The notes below the pieces were generated by a model. It searched no databases, had not been told where the DNA came from, and was given only the letters and a program-made list of their open reading frames with translations. A stretch of DNA of 28,397 bases from an uncultured Clostridium sp. Its GTDB lineage: Bacteria; Bacillota; Clostridia; TANB77; CAG-508. This document shows positions 5,171 to 11,119 of this stretch, piece after piece; position 1 is the stretch's first letter; each line of letters begins with the position of its first letter. The position numbers and the translations under genes were made by a program. The stretch spans positions 1 to 28,397 of the forward strand of contig USGY01000019.1 of the NCBI GenBank assembly GCA_900554365.1, written 5' to 3'.

Positions 5171-7504
5171 ATGAAGTATATAGATAAATTTTTAAAAATA
5201 TTAAATACTGACAGAAATACCTTTGCTACATATGTTTTAACATTAGTAAGCGTTTATTTAGCTGTCGACAGAATTGTAGAAATGCTACTTATGATATTTA
5301 CAGGCGTTTCATATTCTTATTGGGGACCTATACAATATACATTTGCACTTGCATGCCCTATTTTTGCATTTTTATTTTCGGGTCCATCAAAATTTGCAAC
5401 AAGTAAAGCAAGAAAAGTAACACTATTTTATATTTATATAATAGGACTTTATATAATAGCAATTTCAATGTTTACTCAATGGCTAAACATGGGAGCTTGG
5501 TTATTATTGTTATCAGTTCCAAATTATACTGAGCTTATAACTGACTTTTCTGATTTAGTAACACCTGCTATGAGAGCAATATCTTTATTCTTACCATTAG
5601 CTACATTTTTTCCTACTTTCCAAGGATTATATTTTGGAGTTAATGATAATAAAGATAAAGTTAGATCAATTTGGGATTATGGTGGAATTAATTTATCAGA
5701 TACTAAACAAGGTCATGGACCTTATACTTGTGAAGTTTACTTATGTTATAACTCAGAAACTGGTGCACCTATAACAATTTGTGAAGAATCAAGATTTCAA
5801 TCAATGCTAGTATGTGGAGGTTCTGGTTCTGGAAAGACATCATTAATTTATGAGCCTTTATTTGCAAGAGACCTAGAAAGAAAATATTTCTTTAAAGAAG
5901 TATCTAAAGAAATGGGATACACTGCATTAAGAACTGGATTAGCAAGATTAAACGCTCCATATAACAATGATTATTTAAATGCTAATTTTAATTTAAATAT
6001 GCTTCAACCTATTGAAGGAAAAGAAACTTTATATAAAACTTATGTTAAAAAAATGATATTAAGTACATTAGGTGGTACTTATACTTATAAAAATATTGGA
6101 CTTACTTTAATGGCTCCAGATTATGAAATAATTGAAAACATGATTAAAGTATGTAAAAACTTTGGAATCAGCTATAACATAGTTGATCCAGATGATCCAA
6201 AATCAAAAGGATTAAACCCATTTGTATATAAAGAATCTTCTAAAATAGCAAGTACTATTTCTTCAGTAATAAAATCTATGTATAATGTAGCACATGCTGA
6301 TGTAGAAGATGCTTATAAAGAAGATATTACAATACAAGCTATTGAAAACTTAGTTATTCTTTTAAAAGAAGTTTATCCTAAAATGAATGAAGGAAAACTT
6401 CCTAACTTAGAAGATATGTTAAAATTATTTACTAATTTTGATTTGATAGAAAAAATGTGTAAAATCTTAGAACATGATATAGAAAATGATCCTGTAAAGA
6501 AAGAAAAATATGCTGTTCTATTAACATATTTTAAGAAAAACTTCTATCATGATGCTCCTGCAAAATCAACAATAGAACAATATATATATTCAGTAATTAG
6601 TCAATTAGATAATTTATTACGTATTCCTGGAATAAAAGGTATTTTATGTAATAGATATGAAAATATAAATTTTGACAAAATATTAGAAAATTCTGAAATA
6701 ACTTTTGTTTGTACTCGTAGAGGTGATCTAGGAGCTGCAGGACACAAATCATTAGGTTTATTCTTCTTAATTTCTATGCAAAACGCTGTATTAAGAAGAC
6801 CTGGAATTGAAAGTTCAAGAGTTCCTCATTTTGTATATATAGATGAATTTGCAGATTTTATTTGTAAAGATACAGAAGCAATGTTTACAATGTATAGAAA
6901 ATATAAAGTAGGTACAATTATTTCTACTCAAAACTTACAACAATTAGAGACACCTGAATTAGCTGTTAATTATAGAAATACAATTTTATCTAACTGTGCA
7001 AATAAAATATTTACAGGTGGCGGTGCTTATGATGAATTAGAATGGTGGTCAAAAGAATTTGGTGCACATAGAGAATGGACATATTCTAATAGTATGGATA
7101 TGAATAAATTAGAATATGATTCTAAGTATGGTAGTGTTAAATGGGCATTTGTTCAAAACTTCCAACCTGGAAAATTACAAGCTCTAGGAAGCAAAGATTG
7201 TGCATATAAAATAAGAGGAGAAAGTGGTAGACCTGTTGTCGGTCCTGGAAAATTAAGTTTTTTGGAATCAAAATACAAAGAACCACATAAAATAAAAACA
7301 TTTGACTTTGGTAAATATTCTGATGGCGTAACAACAGATACTGAAGACGATTCATCAAAACATACAAAGAAATTTGATCCTCGTCATATTGATTTTACAG
7401 ATGATAGAAATGAATTTGACCCAATCCAAACTGATACAACAGATTCTAAATATATGTTTGACAATCAAGATGCAATAATTGTTAATTTAAAAAATAAAAA
7501 ATAA
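5171..7504 (+). CDS. Orphan VirD4/TraG-like type IV coupling ATPase
   Basis: A 777-residue protein with about four hydrophobic segments within residues 15-155, then a cytoplasmic P-loop ATPase domain. Walker A is GGSGSGKT (residues 216-223). Walker B is HFVYIDEFADF (near residue 555), followed by a TIISTQNLQQLE motif and a C-terminal acidic Asp/Lys-rich tail. This layout is that of coupling proteins (VirD4, TraG, TraD), which are hexameric membrane pumps that hand DNA or protein to type IV secretion or conjugation machines. No relaxase, VirB4, VirB6 or other transfer gene is in the window; the neighbours are chromosomal. It has its own AAAGGG ribosome site, a plausible TTGTTT-N17-GATAAT promoter (about 5107-5135) and its own terminator. 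The substrate is unknown. Confidence 0.85.
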   Translation: MKYIDKFLKILNTDRNTFATYVLTLVSVYLAVDRIVEMLLMIFTGVSYSYWGPIQYTFALACPIFAFLFSGPSKFATSKARKVTLFYIYIIGLYIIAISMFTQWLNMGAWLLLLSVPNYTELITDFSDLVTPAMRAISLFLPLATFFPTFQGLYFGVNDNKDKVRSIWDYGGINLSDTKQGHGPYTCEVYLCYNSETGAPITICEESRFQSMLVCGGSGSGKTSLIYEPLFARDLERKYFFKEVSKEMGYTALRTGLARLNAPYNNDYLNANFNLNMLQPIEGKETLYKTYVKKMILSTLGGTYTYKNIGLTLMAPDYEIIENMIKVCKNFGISYNIVDPDDPKSKGLNPFVYKESSKIASTISSVIKSMYNVAHADVEDAYKEDITIQAIENLVILLKEVYPKMNEGKLPNLEDMLKLFTNFDLIEKMCKILEHDIENDPVKKEKYAVLLTYFKKNFYHDAPAKSTIEQYIYSVISQLDNLLRIPGIKGILCNRYENINFDKILENSEITFVCTRRGDLGAAGHKSLGLFFLISMQNAVLRRPGIESSRVPHFVYIDEFADFICKDTEAMFTMYRKYKVGTIISTQNLQQLETPELAVNYRNTILSNCANKIFTGGGAYDELEWWSKEFGAHREWTYSNSMDMNKLEYDSKYGSVKWAFVQNFQPGKLQALGSKDCAYKIRGESGRPVVGPGKLSFLESKYKEPHKIKTFDFGKYSDGVTTDTEDDSSKHTKKFDPRHIDFTDDRNEFDPIQTDTTDSKYMFDNQDAIIVNLKNKK

Positions 7505-7540
7505 AAAAATAACTTCACTATTTTTAGTGAAGTTATTTTT
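7505..7540. terminator. Bidirectional terminator between convergent genes
   Basis: A 16-bp perfect stem, AAAAATAACTTCACTA (7505-7520) with its complement (7525-7540), loop TTTT. It serves the TraG-like gene on plus and the permease on minus, whose stop codon it touches. Confidence 0.9.
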
Positions 7541-8400
7541 TAAAAGTTAATTCCAATTAATTGTAGTATCATACCTGAAGCTACTCCTATTGTTAATAAT
7601 ATTCCTGCAATTTTAATATTTTCTTTTATTCCCTTATTTATTTTAAATAAAACAGCTAACCCTACTCCTGCTCCTACCAGTAAACCAGAAATCATAGTTG
7701 CAACTGGTATAACATTTTGAACATATAATTGTGTTAATATTACAGAAGAAGCACAGTTAGGAACTAATCCAATAATACCTGCTATAATTGGTGCAAGCAT
7801 TTTATTTGATTGTACAAATGTAGCAATATTATTTTCTCCAATAAAATGTATTATTAAATTAATTACAAATGTTATTATTAATATAAAACCTAAAATATTT
7901 ATTGTATGTTTTAATGCTGATTTTACTATTCCATGTTCACAATCACAATGGTCTTTTTCACATAAATCTTCAATTCTATCTTCTTCATCTTTTTTTCTAA
8001 AATTAATTATAACATCTACTATAAATCCAGCAATTATTGCTATAACTAATTTTATTCCTAAAATTTTAATAATTGTTGATACTGGAGTTCCATCTGATAA
8101 CATTATTGGAATCATCTCATCTGAAGTTGCTAAATATACAGCTATTAATGTTCCTAAATTAATAATCCTTGTTGCATATAAATTTGTTGCAACTACAGAA
8201 AATCCACATTGTGGAACTGTTCCTAATAAACCACCTATTAACGGTCCAAATTTTCCTGATTTTTTTATTGTATTTTTTAATTTGTTACTAGTTTTATGTT
8301 CTACATATTCCATTATTAAATATGTGACAAATAAAAAAGGCACTAACTTTAAAGCGTCTACTATAGTGTCTATAATAATTTCTTCCATATTTGGTATCAT
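7540..8400 (-). CDS. Polytopic membrane protein of the ArsP_2-like heavy-metal exporter family
   Basis: A 286-residue integral membrane protein with about eight to ten hydrophobic segments and an inverted internal repeat. TVPQCGFSVVATNLYA near residue 60 and LVPNCASSVILTQLYV in the second half have matching P-x-C motifs that probably line the path. Between the halves is a hydrophilic loop with clustered Cys, His and Asp (CEKDHCDCEH), a likely metal-sensing or metal-binding segment. Such proteins are annotated as arsenic or manganese efflux permeases; the substrate cannot be fixed from sequence. The start at 8400 could also be the internal Met five residues in. A TTGACA-N18-TATAGT promoter precedes it. 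Confidence 0.75.
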   Translation of the reverse strand: MIPNMEEIIIDTIVDALKLVPFLFVTYLIMEYVEHKTSNKLKNTIKKSGKFGPLIGGLLGTVPQCGFSVVATNLYATRIINLGTLIAVYLATSDEMIPIMLSDGTPVSTIIKILGIKLVIAIIAGFIVDVIINFRKKDEEDRIEDLCEKDHCDCEHGIVKSALKHTINILGFILIITFVINLIIHFIGENNIATFVQSNKMLAPIIAGIIGLVPNCASSVILTQLYVQNVIPVATMISGLLVGAGVGLAVLFKINKGIKENIKIAGILLTIGVASGMILQLIGINF

Positions 8401-8438
8401 TCCTTTTCAAAATATTTAATATCATTTTTATTTTATGT

Positions 8439-8468
8439 ACTATATTATAATAATAACACATTTGTCAA
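8439..8468 (-). promoter_or_regulatory. Promoter of the metal-exporter-like permease
   Basis: TTGACA (8468-8463), 18-base spacer, TATAGT (8444-8439) on the minus strand. It abuts the terminator of the preceding small-gene cassette. Confidence 0.65.
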
Positions 8469-8471
8469 GTA

Positions 8472-8511
8472 ATAAAAAAGAAGGCTACCGCTAATTTATA
8501 GCAGTAGCCTT
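8472..8511 (-). terminator. Terminator of small-gene cassette 1
   Basis: AAGGCTAC (8481-8488) pairs with GTAGCCTT (8504-8511), with an inner GCTA/TAGC after one mismatch. On the minus strand it runs into a T-rich tract at 8480-8472. The plus-strand exit is not T-rich, so it is directional. Confidence 0.85.
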
Positions 8512-8540
8512 TGGAGGCAACTTAATGCTCTTAAATTAAA

Positions 8541-8801
8541 TCAATTATTTTTAGCAATTTCAGAAGCCGGCTTGGTGTAAACTACCATACCCGGAATATA
8601 GCTGTCATTGCTAAACTTTTTGTATCCAGCGTTTTCAAGCAACTCTCCATTTTCGGGATCATCATTATATTCTTTTTTATCAACAACTACCCCAAAAACG
8701 TTTTCGTCACCATCTACGCTTAAAAGGAAACCTGCAAAATCGACTCCCTTCTCCTCGAGCACTTCATATTCGCCCATAAACAAATTCTTGCTAACAAACA
8801 T
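8541..8801 (-). CDS. Small acidic protein of unknown function (cassette 1)
   Basis: The start is placed at ATG 8801 because AGGAGG lies directly before it. The earlier in-frame ATG at 8834 falls right at the predicted transcription start. The 86-residue product is soluble, acidic and probably alpha/beta (residues around VDFAGFLLSVDGDENVFGVVV look strand-rich). It ends in a NAGYKKFSNDSYIPGMVVY segment that faintly resembles the C-terminus of the cassette 3 protein. It stops with TGA. Codons such as CCG, CCC and GCT are commoner than in neighbouring core genes. It has its own promoter and terminator. No family recognised. Confidence 0.7.
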   Translation of the reverse strand: MFVSKNLFMGEYEVLEEKGVDFAGFLLSVDGDENVFGVVVDKKEYNDDPENGELLENAGYKKFSNDSYIPGMVVYTKPASEIAKNN

Positions 8802-8842
8802 TTTCCTCCTACTGCATAGTGATACTTTCACCATACACTTTT

Positions 8843-8871
8843 ATTATATCACCTTTTTATGTATATTTCAA
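8843..8871 (-). promoter_or_regulatory. Promoter of cassette 1
   Basis: TTGAAA (8871-8866), exactly 17 bases, TATAAT (8848-8843) on the minus strand. The predicted start near 8836 gives a leader of about 35 bases. Confidence 0.8.
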
Positions 8872-8873
8872 GT

Positions 8874-8910
8874 TTTAAAAAAACAGAGACCATTAATATA
8901 ATGGTCTCTG
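8874..8910 (-). terminator. Terminator of small-gene cassette 2
   Basis: A 12-bp perfect stem CAGAGACCATTA (8884-8895) with 8899-8910 and a three-base loop. It runs into seven or more Ts on the minus strand only, and ends two bases before the cassette 1 -35 box. Confidence 0.9.
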
Positions 8911-8922
8911 GCTGGGTTTAAA

Positions 8923-9204
8923 TTATTTCATATAAATAGAGCACTTACTGTAGACGTCTTCTATTGAAAAGAGGATGAGATACTTATCTGTATCTCCATA
9001 CTGAACTGGAGCTGTATATGGCAAATCTAAATTATAATCCAAGTTCATTTTATTAGTTTCATTGTTGTATTGTTCATAAGTAAATGTAACTCCAATTTTA
9101 TCTGGATAATCATTTGAATCCAACACAACATCCCAATAATCAATCTCCTTAATTCCAAGAAGACTCCTCATTTGGAAAGCAAATTTATTCTCATCGATTT
9201 TCAT
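8923..9204 (-). CDS. Small soluble protein of unknown function (cassette 2)
   Basis: A 93-residue frame from ATG 9204, preceded by a modest AGAAGGG ribosome site. The sequence is aromatic-rich (many Tyr, Phe and Asp) with alternating polar/hydrophobic stretches suggesting beta strands, and has no signal peptide or membrane helix. It has its own TTGAAA-N17-TATAAT promoter with a near-perfect palindrome at the transcription start, and its own terminator. I recognise no family. Position within the array of same-strand cassettes is the only context. Confidence 0.65.
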   Translation of the reverse strand: MKIDENKFAFQMRSLLGIKEIDYWDVVLDSNDYPDKIGVTFTYEQYNNETNKMNLDYNLDLPYTAPVQYGDTDKYLILFSIEDVYSKCSIYMK

Positions 9205-9229
9205 AATGATATAACCCTTCTAATAAAAC

Positions 9230-9248
9230 ATGACGCAAGTTACGTCAT
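9230..9248. promoter_or_regulatory. Palindrome at the cassette 2 transcription start (operator or 5' hairpin)
   Basis: A 19-base palindrome with one mismatched pair, ATGACG on one side and CGTCAT on the other, centred at 9239. It begins at the predicted +1 just downstream of the -10 box. It could be a repressor site or an mRNA-stabilising 5' hairpin. Confidence 0.55.
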
Positions 9249-9254
9249 ATAATT

Positions 9255-9283
9255 ATTATAACATATAAATATCGTATTTTCAA
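9255..9283 (-). promoter_or_regulatory. Promoter of cassette 2
   Basis: TTGAAA (9283-9278), exactly 17 bases, TATAAT (9260-9255) on the minus strand. Confidence 0.8.
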
Positions 9284-9356
9284 TATTTTTTTAATTCAAG
9301 TGTGTCATATCTATTGTAAACCTATATTTAGATATATCGATACAACCATTCTGCAT

Positions 9357-9397
9357 AAAAAAGAGGCTAACTTTAAATAAAGTTAACCTCTTTTTTT
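9357..9397 (-). terminator. Terminator of small-gene cassette 3
   Basis: AAAAAAGAGG (9357-9366) pairs with CCTCTTTTTT (9387-9396), continued after one mismatch by TAACTTTA/TAAAGTTA with a two-base loop. T-rich exit on both strands. Confidence 0.9.
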
Positions 9398-9418
9398 GTG
9401 ACATCGTATTTCAGATTA

Positions 9419-9871
9419 TCACTCTGCATCCTTCATGATGTTATCCCACTTCTTTTTCAGATTGGGCTCTACAATAATTTCGCTCGACCTAAGTGGAACA
9501 TACACTTCATAGTCCTTGTTCATCCTCCTGTAACCATTAGCCTCTAATTCATTAACAACTTCTTGGGTGTTACGAGTAACATACGTTTTGCCATTTCTGT
9601 AAACAAACAAAAGCCTTTTTTTATCTTGGCTAATATTATACTTACCGAGACGCTCCGTAGTCAACTTATCACCCTTAAAGAATTTTCCATCCAAAACTGG
9701 GAAATACTTAGAAGCAACGTAATGTTCTACTGTAGTTATACCTTCCTTAGGAATGCAAATTGACTTTTCCTTAATAAGATTATCACTAAGTGTTCCAATC
9801 TCGTTTTCGTCACACCATTCGGTGCAGAAATCAAGAAAGTCATCATTAGTAGTAGCAACAATGTTGTTCAT
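9419..9871 (-). CDS. 150-residue protein of unknown function (cassette 3)
   Basis: Starts at ATG 9871 after AAGGAG. The protein is soluble and charged, with an acidic N-terminal third (DDFLDFCTEWCDENE, with a C-x3-C pair) and a basic, lysine-rich C-terminal half. Its C-terminus (ELEANGYRRMNKDYEVYVP) is loosely like that of the cassette 1 protein. It ends with TGA and uses codons such as TCG, AGC, CCC, CTG and AAG that neighbouring core genes avoid, so recent transfer is likely. The promoter is a perfect consensus. The leader of about 75 bases contains TCTCC (about 9927-9931), able to pair with the GGAGA of its ribosome site. Function unknown. Confidence 0.7.
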   Translation of the reverse strand: MNNIVATTNDDFLDFCTEWCDENEIGTLSDNLIKEKSICIPKEGITTVEHYVASKYFPVLDGKFFKGDKLTTERLGKYNISQDKKRLLFVYRNGKTYVTRNTQEVVNELEANGYRRMNKDYEVYVPLRSSEIIVEPNLKKKWDNIMKDAE

Positions 9872-9953
9872 TTTTCTCCTTAATATTAATTGATGCTGAT
9901 CTTCTTAAAGCAATTAAGCAAATATGGAGATCATACTAAAATACTACACCTTT

Positions 9954-9982
9954 ATTATACCACATTTACATAATTATGTCAA
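9954..9982 (-). promoter_or_regulatory. Perfect-consensus promoter of cassette 3
   Basis: TTGACA (9982-9977), exactly 17 bases, TATAAT (9959-9954) on the minus strand. The -35 box overlaps the end of the upstream cassette's terminator. Confidence 0.9.
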
Positions 9983-10029
9983 AAAAGATACCCTCAGCAC
10001 TAAAATCATAGTGCACGAGGGTATCTTTT
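9981..10029 (-). terminator. Terminator of small-gene cassette 4
   Basis: A 13-bp stem AAAAGATACCCTC (9983-9995) with 10017-10029, plus an inner GCACT/AGTGC hairpin. It runs into six Ts on the minus strand. Confidence 0.9.
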
Positions 10030-10046
10030 CCTCTCTCATAACTTAC

Positions 10047-10532
10047 TCAGGCAACGATTTCCCTTTTGAAAAATACCGGATGAATAGTAACATTTGATGA
10101 ACTAATATATTCACACCTAGCAACTGAAATCGGCATTGTCCAAATAGAAGCTTCAACTGGAAGATTTTCAGCATTTTCTTCAAACTTAGATATTAACTGC
10201 TTAGAAGTTTCCATAATTTTTGGTAAATAAGCGCATTCCATAAGTTTATGTGCTTCTTTAGCTAAATCAGATAGCTGAATTTCTCCCTGTTCTCCCAACT
10301 GAACTTCTCCTGCTCTCTGCAACTGACATTCATCAGTTACAAAAGAATTAAAAGAATATCCTAGCCTTGATAGCTCTTGCGACTTAGTAATTCCACTAGG
10401 AATCACAACATAAACACAGTGTGCTAAAATATAAACTAAAATTTTAAAGTCCAATTTTTGAGATAACCGAGCATGTTCTTTTTCCAGCAAAGCATTTTCA
10501 TGTAAGCCTGATATCAAAAGAGATGTATTCAT
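10047..10532 (-). CDS. 161-residue protein of unknown function (cassette 4)
   Basis: Starts at ATG 10532 after TAAGGAG. The N-terminal half includes a hydrophobic stretch (KILVYILAHCVYVVIPSG, about residues 30-47) that may be buried or a single membrane segment. Around residues 90-108 there is a short internal repeat (CQLQRA, GEVQLGEQ, GEIQLSDL), visible in the DNA as repeats of GGAGAARTTCAGYTG. The rest is helical and polar. It ends with TGA. It contains the only in-frame CGG arginine codon I found in an intact frame of this window (10469-10467). No family recognised. Confidence 0.7.
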   Translation of the reverse strand: MNTSLLISGLHENALLEKEHARLSQKLDFKILVYILAHCVYVVIPSGITKSQELSRLGYSFNSFVTDECQLQRAGEVQLGEQGEIQLSDLAKEAHKLMECAYLPKIMETSKQLISKFEENAENLPVEASIWTMPISVARCEYISSSNVTIHPVFFKREIVA

Positions 10533-10560
10533 TGTATTGCTCCTTACATAGTGTATTTAC

Positions 10561-10583
10561 ACGGTACTTTTATATCATACCGT
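10561..10583. promoter_or_regulatory. Inverted repeat spanning the cassette 4 -10 region
   Basis: ACGGTA (10561-10566) and TACCGT (10578-10583) separated by 11 bases, roughly one helical turn per half-site. It overlaps the TATGAT -10 box, so it is a candidate repressor operator. Confidence 0.45.
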
Positions 10584-10602
10584 TTTACTAGGAATTTGTC
10601 AA
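10574..10602 (-). promoter_or_regulatory. Promoter of cassette 4
   Basis: TTGACA (10602-10597), exactly 17 bases, TATGAT (10579-10574) on the minus strand. It lies nine bases after the stop of the upstream DUF2651-like gene. Confidence 0.85.
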
Positions 10603-10611
10603 TACTTTTTT

Positions 10612-11052
10612 TCATCTTCTGTTACATTGTCTACATGAATTTCCTGTTCTATTGCTACATAATCCATCACTTGAAATTGTTAACAATGTGCCATCATCAG
10701 AATTTCCACATGTACTACTTATTCTAAGTAGATCATTAGTCGTAGCTGTATTATTGTTATCATTGTTATTTTCACATGAACAATTTCTTGTTATTATTCT
10801 ACAATTTCCACTACATAATCTTGATATTAGTCTTGATATTAGACAAAATAGTGCAGCTGTTATAAAACTTAATATTGCATACACTATTGCGGCAATTAAT
10901 AAATTTATATTTCCAATAATAAATGTTACCACTAAAAATATTGAAAATATTATAGCAGAGACTAAAGCAGGACATTTAAAAATTATCTGCAGTGCTATTG
11001 ATATTACTATTACAGCTAATGGTAAAGCAAAAAATATTAATAAAACATTCAT
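10612..11052 (-). CDS. DUF2651-like membrane protein with a Cys/Asn-rich tail
   Basis: The 146-residue product begins MNVLLIFFALPLAVIVIS and has two to three membrane helices in residues 1-75, in the style of DUF2651 (Bacillus YbeF-like small membrane proteins). The C-terminal half is unusual for that family: about eight cysteines amid Asn, Thr and Ser (CSGNC, NCSCENNN, SCRQC). This could be a disulfide-bonded or metal-binding extracytoplasmic tail. AAGGAG precedes the ATG. It ends with TGA, like three of the four cassette genes downstream, so it may belong to the same acquired block. Function unknown. Confidence 0.6.
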   Translation of the reverse strand: MNVLLIFFALPLAVIVISIALQIIFKCPALVSAIIFSIFLVVTFIIGNINLLIAAIVYAILSFITAALFCLISRLISRLCSGNCRIITRNCSCENNNDNNNTATTNDLLRISSTCGNSDDGTLLTISSDGLCSNRTGNSCRQCNRR

Positions 11053-11119
11053 ATCTTTTCTCTCCTTTATGTTTTACTATATTTTATGCTATTTTATGTT
11101 ATTTGGTTAACTAAAAAAA

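Noticed and set aside
8802..8834. Earlier ATG for the cassette 1 gene
   Set aside because: It falls at the predicted transcription start with no ribosome site; AGGAGG precedes the ATG at 8801.
8472..10602. Integron or CRISPR-like array
   Set aside because: No att-like or direct repeats between cassettes, no integrase, and spacing and sequences of the terminators differ.
10652..11110. 152-codon plus-strand frame opposite the DUF2651-like gene
   Set aside because: Antisense shadow of a gene with a proper ribosome site and membrane helices; it has no family resemblance or promoter.
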